The position numbers and the translations under genes are program-made. A DNA stretch of 64,000 nt, taken from assembly GCF_037126465.1 (NCBI RefSeq), contig NC_088202.1:106299962-106363961 (forward strand), given 5' to 3'. Below, piece by piece: positions 54,396-63,665 of this stretch; position 1 is the first letter of the stretch, and each line of letters starts with the position of its first letter. Origin of the DNA: Ornithodoros turicata (taxonomy: Eukaryota; Arthropoda; Arachnida; Ixodida; Argasidae). The notes beneath the pieces were generated by a model. The model did no database searches, was not told where the DNA came from, and saw only the letters and a program-made list of their open reading frames with translations.

Positions 54396-54636
54396 CGAAA
54401 AGCCGGATAAACCCGGTGAGGGGGGCATTGTTCCGGAGAACGAAAAGCTGGACGTGTTGGTCGACACGGGGAGACCGAGTACGCGGCACTCCTGATGGAA
54501 AACGATAAACGCGTAAAGGTGCCCAGTCGTCTTAAGCGATTCACAAATGAAGAGTTGCAAGAAATGCGTGCATTACCGGATCTGAAACTGGAGAAGAGAC
54601 TCATGGATGGACCGCCCGAAATCCACGCGAAGTGAC
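54382..54636 (+). pseudogene. Divergent ORF of left arm, frameshifted, unknown
   Basis: It starts at ATG 54382, inside a CATG-containing junction with the minus-strand ORF. MSSVFEKPDKPG is followed by a frame change near the G-run 54419-54424, then TEYAALLMENDKRVKVPSRL, FTNEELQEMRALPDLKLEKR and a stop after EIHAK at about 54634. The right arm has the same downstream frame. Function unknown. Confidence 0.35.
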
Positions 54637-55211
54637 GCACCCCACAGCGAAAGTGCGCGCGCCCCATATGTAATCATCAGTAAAATAAGTGTATTTCCTG
54701 TTTTAAGATAAAAAAAAATGCCGTGCGGTGTGATGGAGAAGGAAGCTGTATAGATAAGACTCTAGCATGTGTTTATTTGTTAAGAATACTTCTGACAATA
54801 AAAATGTCATAGAAGGAGTGGCATACAAGGTAATAAGTAATACACTGAACAACTGAACAGTGAGATTACATAGTTCTAGCTGAATATGAATAGGAAGGTT
54901 ATAAAAAGATATTGCTTATTTATCGACTAAGCGAGTATAGTTTGTGGAGAGGATACCACACTTTCGTAAAGCAATTTTATATCATATCCCAAACGTTCTG
55001 CGCGATCAAACAAGTCAGAGCATTATGGAAAGAAGAACACCGCTTCACACTTCACGGCATGTGCAATACCATAGCTTGTTTCGGCTTGCTCAAACAAGTT
55101 CTGGCATTTGTGCGTTGTGGCGAGGCGTGGGACACGTTGCGGTAAATGACGCGTATAATGGTACAGATTTGTAAGAAACACTGAAGAGATTCAAGGGGGA
55201 GGGGGGGGGGT

Positions 55212-55442
55212 GATAAGAGATCCTCCGACATTTGTTTCGACATCCTCTTCTTCATTGTTTACGCACAAATATCACGTAATCTCAATGAAGTCCTAAAGAA
55301 GTCGGAATACGAAGACATTGTACCTGTAGATATCTTTCAAGCTCTCCTTCTGCTATGCGTGCAGGTCTGTCGGTGGAATCAATGTTGTTGTTGCGTGATT
55401 TATGAAGCGAGCGGTCGGTTTATCTTTTCAAGGATTGAGTGA
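55212..55442 (+). pseudogene. Palindrome centre frame, possible relative of Polinton right-end gene
   Basis: A frame with DILFFIVYAQISRNLNEVLK and VDIFQALLLLC resembles the helical end of the 35048-35506 protein (DIVDLL, IAHIKHALRK, FVTDLLK) in spacing and pattern. Identity is low, so this is only suggestive. It precedes the clear 131-aa gene relative in the same orientation, the same order as those two genes on the Polinton minus strand. Confidence 0.3.
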
Positions 55443-55690
55443 AATGGTACAGCGCTTTCGGCAAATAAACGTTTAGTTGCATCAAAAATCTATGGATGAT
55501 CGTGAGATACAAGTTGGAGTGATATAGAAACGGAGAACCCATGAACGAGACAATCATAAATGCCGTGTATACCATCCCCGTGGTGCGTGACTACTGGAAA
55601 AAGAACCACACGAGCTTGGACGTTACCGTCGTCGAGGGAAAGGAACGTGTTGTCTCCACATTAGAAGACGTCCTCGCTAAAGTGTTGTGA
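55420..55690 (+). pseudogene. Decayed relative of the Polinton 131-aa gene
   Basis: The C-terminal part from ATG 55541 reads NETIINAVYTIPVVRDYWKK, then HTSLDVTVVEG, then RVVSTLEDVLAKVL and a stop. It aligns with INAGFNRPIVRRYW, HTSLDVTV and RRVSTLEDRLARVL of the Polinton protein at 28759-29154. Upstream VRYKLE and YRNGEP match DYKLELL and YRRGET but are separated by an in-frame stop near 55525. AATAAA (55690-55695) overlaps the stop, as AATAAA abuts the stop of the Polinton gene. The homology is strong; activity is unlikely. Confidence 0.75.
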
Positions 55691-56378
55691 ATAAAGGACA
55701 CCGTGTTTACCACAAACAAAAATGTTTTCATCATCTTTATTGATTTTAGCAGCGATATGGGAAGCGTATGTTTGTGACACAAAAGTTCGCATGAAATAAA
55801 TGCGGGAATGGAGCAACCACTACTTTTATTATATAAAACAAATCCCCCTCGCGAACGCCAACTACGTGCGGTAAGCATATTGCCCCCACAAGCGTACGCC
55901 TCCCCACAACGCACAAATGCCAGAACTTGTTTGAGCAAGCCGAAACAAGCTATGGTATTGCACGCGCCATGATGTGTGAAGCGGTGTTCTTCTTTCCATA
56001 ATGCTCCGACTTATTTGATCGCGCAGAACGTTTGGGATATGATATAAAATTGTTTTACGAAAGCGTGGTATCCTCTCCACAAACTATACTCGCTTAGTCG
56101 ATGAATAAGCAATATCTTTTTATAACCTTCCTATTCATATACACCTAGAACTATGTAATCTCACTGTTCAGTGTATTACTTGTTACCTTGTATGCCACTC
56201 CTTCTATGATATTTTTGATGTCAGAAGTATTCTTAACAAATAAACACATGATATAGTCCTATCTATACAGCTTCCTTATCCATCACACCGCACGGCATTT
56301 TTTTCTCTTAAAACAGGAAATACATTTATTTTACTGATGATTACATATGAGACGCGCGCAGTTTCGCTGTGGGATGCG

Positions 56379-56630
56379 TCACTTCGCGTGGATTTCGGGC
56401 GATCCATGCATGAGTCTCTTCTCCAGTTTCAGATCCGGTAATTCACGCATTTCTTGCAACTCTTCATTTGTGAATCGCTGAAAACGACTGGGCACCTTTA
56501 CGCGTTTATCGTTTTCCATCAGGAGTTCCGCGTACTCGGTCTCCCCGTGTCGACCAACACGTCCAGCTTTTCGTTCTCCGGAACAATGCCCCATCACCGG
56601 GTTTATCCGGCTTTTCGAAAACAGATGACA
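56379..56630 (-). CDS. Divergent ORF of right arm (counterpart of 54382), unknown
   Basis: The frame carrying ETEYAELLMENDKRVKVPSR and FTNEELQEMRELPDLKLEKR is open to the stop at 56379-56381. The ATG matching the left arm (56630-56628) lies in a different frame from it. Charged and helical; no family recognised. Confidence 0.35.
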   Translation of the reverse strand, partial: CHLFSKSRINPVMGHCSGERKAGRVGRHGETEYAELLMENDKRVKVPSRFQRFTNEELQEMRELPDLKLEKRLMHGSPEIHAK

Positions 56631-57046
56631 TGACTTCTCAGTTTCTACGCACACCGAATGAACTGAAAATGAGAACTTTCCTCATCGTGAAAACAATTGC
56701 CCTTCCTCGTCGTGCGCTTGACCCAGAGTCGACCGACAGACGGAACTCAAATGCGCCATTAGAGGGTAGTGCGATTTTGTTCACACAATCACGCAGGAAC
56801 GGCCCGATGCGCGCGCGCGAAGGACATTTGGAACTTCTTGGAAACTGCATAAGCGAACCCTTTTGGTTAGAGAAAGCTTGTTTCGGCAATGAGCAGGTGG
56901 TGATGCGGGCTCATAGGGATATTTTTTTTCTTCGCATAGCGTTGTGTGATCGCTGTTTACTTTCGATCTTAATACGCGCGGCGTCGGAAAACATGATTTA
57001 CGAGGTGACCCAGTTTCTTGGAGAAAGCCTATTTACATCACCTTGA
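56630..57046 (+). CDS. Conserved ORF in right arm, 138 aa, unknown
   Basis: Starts at ATG 56630 within the palindrome CATG and is shared head-to-head with the minus-strand ORF. It is the same length as the left-arm copy apart from one extra codon (MRAREGHLEL instead of MRARGHLEL), with a handful of substitutions. The C-terminal part (DIFFLRIALCDRCLLSILI) is hydrophobic and helical. No family recognised. Confidence 0.4.
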   Translation: MTSQFLRTPNELKMRTFLIVKTIALPRRALDPESTDRRNSNAPLEGSAILFTQSRRNGPMRAREGHLELLGNCISEPFWLEKACFGNEQVVMRAHRDIFFLRIALCDRCLLSILIRAASENMIYEVTQFLGESLFTSP

Positions 57047-57117
57047 CGCAACTTTTTTTTTTCCGCTATGGTCCGCCGCAGAGTACTCGTGTGGCCATGG
57101 CGGGTGGAGGTGCGTTT

Positions 57118-57215
57118 TGATATAAAACAGATGGCTCGAACACCGGCTCATCTTCAAGGTGACCCAATTTCTCGGACTTGCAACCTTGCGGAAACGAGCG
57201 AGCATTGATATAAAA
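57118..57215 (+). promoter_or_regulatory. Duplicated TATA elements before the cysteine-rich ORF
   Basis: GATATAAAACAGATGG at about 57118 and GATATAAAATAGATGG at 57207-57222 are about 90 bases apart. The second TATAAAA (57209-57215) is 36 bases before ATG 57245. Both are conserved in the left arm (about 53800-53895 inverted). Confidence 0.5.
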
Positions 57216-57244
57216 TAGATGGTCCCAACCGAGATGGGTATATT

Positions 57245-57502
57245 ATGCGCCGGTGTTCCGGCTATCTAGTTTTCTGTGCGGCTGGACACGGTAAGTGGTC
57301 GACATGCGGGTGTGAACCTGGAAGGTGCGCGACATTTTGTGTGTCAGCGCATGGTGAGCCTGTGTGCGCGGGCAGGCTAAAATCGTGTGAGCTGTCCACG
57401 CGCTTGAAGTCAGTGCCCTGCTGTGCCGCGTCGCCCGACAAGAATCTACGTGCGTCATACCGATGTGATAAGGTGAGCCCATTTCTGAACGCTTTTGTGT
57501 GA
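57245..57502 (+). CDS. Cysteine-rich ORF in right arm, 85 codons, possibly spliced
   Basis: From ATG 57245 the frame reads RRCSGYLVFCAAGH, then WSTCGCEPGRCATFC, then VCAGRLKSCELSTR and VPCCAASPDKNLR, with more than ten cysteines. A donor-like GTAAGT follows codon 15 (57290-57295), and AAGGTGAGCC lies near 57469-57478, so the mature form may be spliced. The short hydrophobic start could be a weak signal sequence. A small secreted protein is possible, but the left-arm copy is shifted and the evidence is thin. Confidence 0.35.
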   Translation: MRRCSGYLVFCAAGHGKWSTCGCEPGRCATFCVSAHGEPVCAGRLKSCELSTRLKSVPCCAASPDKNLRASYRCDKVSPFLNAFV

Positions 57503-59484
57503 ATAAACATATACCCCCCCCCCCCCCCATTTTCTTGATGAGATGAACTTGTTCATAATGCGACCATCCTACTATTTCTAATATTGGTGCTTCCAGTAGA
57601 GAAGGAACGCGGAGGCGCGACTGCGCGGGATGTTCTGTGAAGGCAATCTGGAATTGTGTTTCTTCATACTCAGCTTGAGTTGAGTACGTGCGTGCATAGC
57701 ACCAACCAATTTCGGTTCAATAAGCATTGGAGCCTCACCACATAGCATCACGATACTTTGTCATTCCGCTTGATTTGATTAATTGCTTAAGTGGAACGCC
57801 ATCTGTCTAAAACTGCAATATACGCCGACATGGGCAGACTAAAGTCGCGTGAGCTGTCCACACGGCCGAAATTCGTGTCCCGCTGTACCGCGAGTTTATG
57901 AATACATGTGCCCGTCTGTGATGCTCTTAAGGTGAGCCTTTTTTTTTTGTGTGTGTGAGATGAACTTGTTCATAATGCGACATTGTGTCCTGAGCTTATA
58001 TTTCTAATGGTGCTTCGAGTAGTGCTCTGCGTGCGAGGTGTGTTGCGTGAAATATACGCTGGCTATGTTTGCACAGAATGTTCTGGGAGAGCAATCGGAA
58101 ATTGTGTTTCTTCATACTCAGCTTGGGTTGAGTCTGCTTTTTAAGATTGAGTGCGTTTTTGTGTGATCACCGTAAATGTATATTTCTAATTGCGCATGTA
58201 CTGTTCAGTAGTGCTCGTGCGAACGCGGAGCTGTGTCGCGTGAAATGTACGCTGGCTACGTTTGTGGTGCACACATGGGGTGTGATGTAGATTTGTAATC
58301 CTGGAAGGTGCGCGATAGTTTGATGTGTGTATATTGGCGCATGTTGAGCCCGTGCGTCGCGATCATACGCAGATTACGTATTCAAGCTCGTATTGTGTGT
58401 GTATGCATAGCTACGTGATAACGGTGTGTGCATGCCTCTCAGGTGAAAAATTCCAATATGGGCAGGCTAAAATCGCGTGAGCTGTCCAAGCCTTTCTGAT
58501 CATGCGTGCTGTATGGTGCTTCTGTCGCGTGACGCACCGTGAATCTATGTGGTGTAAAACCTGTCGTATTTGTAACTGTGATACTCTTAAAGTGAACACA
58601 TTCATTCTGAGATGAACTTGCTTATAATGTGATGAACTTCGTTCATTTTGAATCTGTGTGATCACCCTTAACTTATATTTCTAATGGTGCTTCTTACTGT
58701 CTAATAGTGATCTTGCGTACTGTTTTGAAGGAACGCGTGCTAGGTGTGTCGCGTGAAATATACGCTGGATACGTTTCCACAGAACGCCTCCGTCAGAGTT
58801 CCGAAGGCAATCTGAATACGTGCGGAGTTTCACTGCATAGCACCAACCACTATGACTCTACTCGACCACTTGGTTTAATAAGCGTTGGAGCGTCAGTGAG
58901 AGAAACAATCTTGAGCTTCACTGCATAGCATTACTATGCTTCGCCATTCTGCTTGATAAACATTTAATTAGTTCCTCGTGTTGAAGTGCAACGCACACTG
59001 TCTAAAACAAAACGATCCTAAGCTTCCTTGCAGGTACAGCTCTACAGGGTTTCTTGATGATCTGCTCAATCGACATTGAAATCGTTTTTCTCTAGAACAA
59101 GCTTCTCTGCACAGCATCAACTATCCATGTTTCTCTATAATGTGCGTCTTCCTGCTCAGCTTTTTAGTACGAACGCGTGCGGAGCTAGTGGGTTTCACTG
59201 CTTCGCATCACGAAGAGTCTTTTTTTTTTTTTGCGATTTGCTTATTAAACATTGAAAGCTTTTTTCTTTTTTTTGTTGTTGTTGTTGAAGCACACAATCA
59301 GTGACAAAATCCGTTCTTCAGCTTCACTCTATAGTATTATTTATGTTTTTTCCTCTCCATTCTGCTTGATAAACACTGAACTACATTTTGATGTTGAAGG
59401 GCAAAGGCGCACTATCACAAAAACGAAAGCTTGTTCCCAGAGGTGGGCTTCCCCCTACGCATGCATAACACATGGTTAAGCCCA

Positions 59485-61457
59485 ACAACAACAACTAAAT
59501 CATGACTATGGTCTGGGGTGATTCACCGCTTGAGAGCAGTACCCTACCCCATTACACGAGAAGCATGAGATGTGAAATATGAAAATGAAGTTATGTGCAA
59601 GTCCAACTCGAACTCCCGTCGTCTGGTTGCGCAACGCTATACGTCGCACAAAAGGAAGAAGCACATGAAAGAAGCGCCAATGGTCCTTGAGGTGCAGGGG
59701 TGGACCCTACAGCATCTGGAGCAAGCCGGTAGCCAAGAGGAACTCCAAGAACATCAGAAGTCCTCGACGGGGTTGGACATGGCTCTGACATGGGCCAAGA
59801 ATTGCAGCCAGGTTGAACGTCTGTCGGCTAGCACCACTCAGCTGAGCACAGAGTTGCCGTCTCTCCGTTTCGTAGAGCTTACATTCTATTAGGACGTGCT
59901 GAATGTTCGCTTCAACGCCACATTTGGAACATAGGCAGCTGTCACAGTATCCGATTCGGCACTTGAATTGGGGAGTGAAGGCAACGTTGAGACGAAGCCT
60001 GTGCAGGAGGGACGTAAAATAGCGTGGTAAACGGTCAGGAACTGAGAAGGACATAGTGGGATCCACAGAATACATGAGAGACCTGTCAGTGATGTCCCGA
60101 CTCCACTGCTGGCGAGCTAGTGGCTGAATGAGCTCATTCAGAAGTGATCTCCTGTCTCCTCTTGATAACACCGTTGGTACAACAGCCCGAGACTGTTGGG
60201 CAGCCGTTGCCGCTCTGTCGGCTTCTTCGTTTCCGCTCAAACCACAGCGACCCGGGACCCACTGCAGGGATATATGATGACCGTGATCGCTTAGAAGCTG
60301 AACCTGATGGAGGATATCAGTGACAACTGGGGCGAGCGATCCACGTATTCCCATGTTGGCTATACATTGAAGAGCAGCCTTTGAATCTGAGTAGATGACC
60401 CAGGCCCGCGGATCGTCACAGGGCGTCTTACGTAGAAACAACAGGATAGCATATAACTCAGCCGACGTTGATGATGTGCGGTGTGATAGACGGTATCCAT
60501 GTGACACACCGTCAGTTGGAATAACAAATGCAGACGATGAACATTCATGACTGGAGGATCCGTCAGTGAAAACTGCAGTGTGGTCAGAATAGCGATTGTG
60601 CATCATATCCGCTGCAAGCTGTTTCAGAACTGATGTAGGCACTTGGTTTCGTTTGACATTAAGACCAGGAATTGACAATGCGATCGATGGTACTGGAAGC
60701 GACCACGGAGGCGCCGTGGGCACCACTGATCTTGCAGAAAACGGGGGAACCTTAGGTTTCACTTCCATGAAACAGTTGTATGCGTTACATTGCTTCCGGC
60801 GACAAACTTTTGCTATTAGTGGATGGCGGCGGTGGTGTGCTCTGAGGCGCAAGTAATGGCGAATGGTCTCCCTCTGCCGTAAGACTTCAATGGGTATTTC
60901 GCGGGCTTCTGCTATCACCATCCGCGTTTCCGCGGCTCTCGGGACGCCAAGACATACCCTTAAGCTCCGCGCTAGAATACACCGCAGTCGTTGTTCTTGC
61001 GTCTGTGAAATTCCGTGCAAGACTGGTAGGCTATATAGCAGAGTCCCTCGGACTAGGGCTTTGTGGATGGCCAGAAGAGACTTCTCATTCATTCCCCACT
61101 TCGGCCCAGCAAAGTGGCGAATGACGGAAATCCACCGGTGTGCCTTTGTGTCCAGGTGATCGATGTGTTTCTTCCAGGACAAGTTGGAGTCTAGGATGAC
61201 ACCGAGGAATCTATGGTGTGCTACCAGCCTAAGAGGCGTATCGCCAAGGAAGAGCTGATACCGATGCATATGCTTCCGAGTAAAAGCCATGACTGCTGTT
61301 TTCTCAGTTGATATATCCATGCCTGCCTCTGTTAGGTACCGCAAGATGTTATCCAGGGAATGCTGAAGACGGCGTAGGATTGCAGGCCTCGATTTCCCAA
61401 CAGTCCAAATGCAGACGTCATCAGCATAGATAGATATATTGACTTTAGGGGCGATAC
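59485..61457 (-). mobile_element. LINE D, 5'-truncated R1/I-like LINE with RNase H, inside the right arm
   Basis: The insertion interrupts the right arm. It ends on the minus strand with a GTTGTTGTTGTTG tail at about 59495-59483 and starts abruptly at about 61457, just upstream of the RT catalytic box YADD (about 61430-61419). The long open frame suggests it inserted after the arms formed. Confidence 0.85.
59707..61455 (-). CDS. LINE D ORF2 C-terminal part: RT end, RNase H and zinc motif
   Basis: Minus-strand reading begins with IYADDVCIWTVGKS (RT active site) and continues without a stop to 59707, about 580 codons. RFLGVILDSNLSWKKHID is the RT thumb region. The RNase H domain shows its acidic residues in AVFTDGSSS, STSAELYAIL, VIYSDSKAAL and GNEEADRAA. 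A CCHC-type motif, CDSCLCSKCGVEANIQHVLIEC apart from its last two residues, is near the C-terminus. This layout is that of I/R1-type LINEs. The first ATG in the frame (61344) is internal and not a true start. Confidence 0.88.
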   Translation of the reverse strand: MAPKVNISIYADDVCIWTVGKSRPAILRRLQHSLDNILRYLTEAGMDISTEKTAVMAFTRKHMHRYQLFLGDTPLRLVAHHRFLGVILDSNLSWKKHIDHLDTKAHRWISVIRHFAGPKWGMNEKSLLAIHKALVRGTLLYSLPVLHGISQTQEQRLRCILARSLRVCLGVPRAAETRMVIAEAREIPIEVLRQRETIRHYLRLRAHHRRHPLIAKVCRRKQCNAYNCFMEVKPKVPPFSARSVVPTAPPWSLPVPSIALSIPGLNVKRNQVPTSVLKQLAADMMHNRYSDHTAVFTDGSSSHECSSSAFVIPTDGVSHGYRLSHRTSSTSAELYAILLFLRKTPCDDPRAWVIYSDSKAALQCIANMGIRGSLAPVVTDILHQVQLLSDHGHHISLQWVPGRCGLSGNEEADRAATAAQQSRAVVPTVLSRGDRRSLLNELIQPLARQQWSRDITDRSLMYSVDPTMSFSVPDRLPRYFTSLLHRLRLNVAFTPQFKCRIGYCDSCLCSKCGVEANIQHVLIECKLYETERRQLCAQLSGASRQTFNLAAILGPCQSHVQPRRGLLMFLEFLLATGLLQML

Positions 61458-61464
61458 AGGACTT

Positions 61465-62320
61465 GGCTTAGACAGTTTGGCTTAGAAGTCTGGATCAGTA
61501 GGACCAATCAGCATGAAGTAAGTGGAGCCAGTAAAGAGTTGCGCCACAAGGTAAGTAGCGTGGACCAATCAGGGGCCAGCCTTCGGTAGGTTTATAATGA
61601 ACCAATCGGTGTGAAGGCCCAATCAGTAGGCTTAGAAGTCAGTAGGCTTAGAACAGACCAATCAGCATGAAGCAAGTGGAGCAAGTAAAGAGTTGCGCCA
61701 TCTGGTGCCAGTGGACTTAGAACGAGGGCCACTTGGTAGGCTTAGACTGGGGACGACCAATCAGAGCGCTGAAAGAGTGATCAGCAGGCTTAGCGTGGAC
61801 CAATCAGCATGAAGTCGGTTGGAGCCAGTTACGCGACGAGGTAAGTTTGGACACCTGTGATAAAGCCACAGCGGGGTCGCTGCCGAGCGTGCGGGCGCTA
61901 ACGAAGGCTATGTTCAGCTGGCTTAATCAGTGGGCTTAGAACGAGGGCCAATCGATAGGCTTAGATTGGGAACGGCCAATCAGAGGGCTGCGAGAGTGAT
62001 CAGTAGAACCAATCAGCTGAGCCGGTTAATTAGGAGCGGAGCTCAGCGATCGGCGTGCACCAATCAGCGTGAAGGAGCCCAGTAATTAGCATAAAGGGGC
62101 GGAGTCAACCAGTCAGTAGGCTTTGGATGGGCCAATCAGCGTGAAGTTGGCGGAGCTAAGCAACTAATTAGCATAAAGGGTGGAGCTACGATTGACCAAT
62201 CAATGATCAGTGGGGCTTGGCGTGGACCAATCAACGTGATGTGGGCGGAGCTAATGGCGGCCAATCAGATGGCTTTGGAATTGGCTTGTGTTGGCTTAGA
62301 ACTGGATTATGTTGACTTAG
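61465..62320. repeat. CCAAT array, right arm
   Basis: Inverse counterpart of 48990-49990, with CCAATCA words at short intervals, for example GGACCAATCAGCATGAAG and GGCCAATCAGAGGGCT. Confidence 0.8.
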
Positions 62321-62429
62321 AACTGGATTGTATTGGCTTAGAACCGGATTTTGGCTTAGAATTTGATTAGAATAGGCCATCTTGGATTAGAAAAAAGTGG
62401 TTCTTATACAGTCTGGTTCTTATACTGTC

Positions 62430-63450
62430 TATACTACTCACTTGTCCGATCACGATTGTCCCATTCTATTCGTCCACCTCTCCTCGCCTCAGAAAAAGAA
62501 TTCTTTTTCGATCTAGGATCGGGCTTGTTTCCCTTGGGACGGAAAGCAAACGTCTTACCTGAGGGCGTTGAACTTTTTTTTAAACTGATGTATTGGAATC
62601 AGACAGTTACGAACGTGCTCCTTGCATGTTATTCGAAAGCGAGGGTATATCCCGTGGGACCCAAATTTCGCGATGCATGCTCTCCATCGTTATACAAGCA
62701 TACCCTTCTCTTGTGAGCCTGATGCCCCGTTCATCCACGCATCGGAGAGCTTTGAGGGAGTATGGAACCACGCAATGATGTTAGAATGAGCGTAGCATCC
62801 GCGTTCAATGATTGAACACGTTGCCAGATGTGTCAAAATAATGAGGGGATTACAGTAAACTGTGCTTAGTGCTCTTCGACTTCGCGCCACTCGTTTGTTG
62901 AAGGTTCCAGCGCCTTTACTTTTCTGTCATCGTTACTAATGTTTCATAGGATCTTGATTTCGCGTGCCAAAGTGACGATCGTGAAATTCGCGGGAATTAT
63001 GTCCTCGCAAGGGGTACTAATTGTACATTATGCAGTGTTGTAGACGCTATGTCTGTGAAACTTTGACGTAGTGTACTCATTTGATGTACCGTAAGATAAA
63101 TGCTGGCCGTCGCGGAAACTCTTCTAGTGTGGTAATATCTAGGGTTTACGATAGCTTCTTTTAGCAAACACTGGTAAATAGGAAAACAGTAAATTTCAAG
63201 ACCTCACGGACAAATGTTTCGCAAGCGACGAAGGATACGGCATAAATGCAGGCGAGTCGGTGGAGAAACTCCGTACTGAAAAATGGGCACAGGATTTGTG
63301 GGCTGTCGTCGTTTTTCCCTACCCCAAACTCGAGACTTTTTCAGTATGGTGTCGTCAGCGGTACGTCGTGCGGTTTTGCTCGTACAAATGCTAGCAAATA
63401 CCCCGTGGTTTTCTGTGGACAGAACAAAAAACCTGTCTGCATCTGCTTAG
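62430..63450. other. No gene seen; intron before neurexin exon
   Basis: No coding region recognised in this stretch, which belongs to the intron ending with acceptor CTGCATCTGCTTAG at 63450. Confidence 0.4.
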
Positions 63451-63665
63451 GTACTGACAATTGTGCGTCACAACCTGGAAGATGCAATGCAAGTGCGCGG
63501 CAAAGAACCCCCAGGTTCTTATTCCCGAAATGTGACTTACGGGGACGCTACAGAAGAGCACCTGACACGCCTCATCGACAGCATGTTCTCCTGTCAGCAA
63601 TACGTGCGATGGGACTGCAAGGGGGCCATGTTCGGCTTTTGGTATCCACCAGGCCTCGACAGCTG
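63451..63665 (+). CDS. Exon of a neurexin-IV/Caspr-like gene (region after fibrinogen-like start)
   Basis: The exon follows CTGCATCTGCTTAG and ends before donor GTAAGG (63666). It encodes TIVRHNLEDAMQV, PPGSYSRNVTYGDATEEHLT and FSCQQYVRWDCKGAMFGFW. These match the HNLE, GSYxRxxxY and CxQFxxxxCK pattern that follows the fibrinogen-like start in neurexin-IV/contactin-associated proteins. It is 215 bases, enters in phase 0 as the 45422 exon requires, and leaves in phase 2. The two exons together give a continuous fibrinogen-like segment. Confidence 0.8.

Larger units (their letters stand above)
55126..55901. other. Unique centre (loop) of the giant palindrome
   Basis: This 776-bp segment is the only part not in inverted duplicate. 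It holds a G-run at about 55195-55210, the two Polinton-like frames, and AATAAA words at 55690 and 55795. Confidence 0.8.
48962..62428. repeat. Giant inverted-repeat element, about 13.5 kb
   Basis: The left arm (48962-55125) and right arm (55902-62428) are inverted copies with many substitutions and indels. The ends are CTGTATAAGAACCAGACTG and its inverse GTCTGGTTCTTATACTG. Matching landmarks in opposite orientation are 49010/62385 (CCAAGATGGCC), 49500/61870 (CGCTGTGGCTTTAT), 51085/59450 (CGTAGGGGGAAGCCCACC), 53800/57205, 54400/56620 and 54940/56080. The left-arm stretch 49990-51065 is absent on the right, where LINE D sits instead. The unique centre is 55126-55901. Divergence of the arms argues against an assembly hairpin. 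No target duplication was resolved. Confidence 0.9.

Noticed and set aside
48962..62428. Assembly hairpin (chimeric read) as explanation of the giant inverted repeat
   Set aside because: The arms differ by many substitutions and indels, a left-only segment and a LINE present in one arm only, and the centre is unique, so this is an old real duplication.
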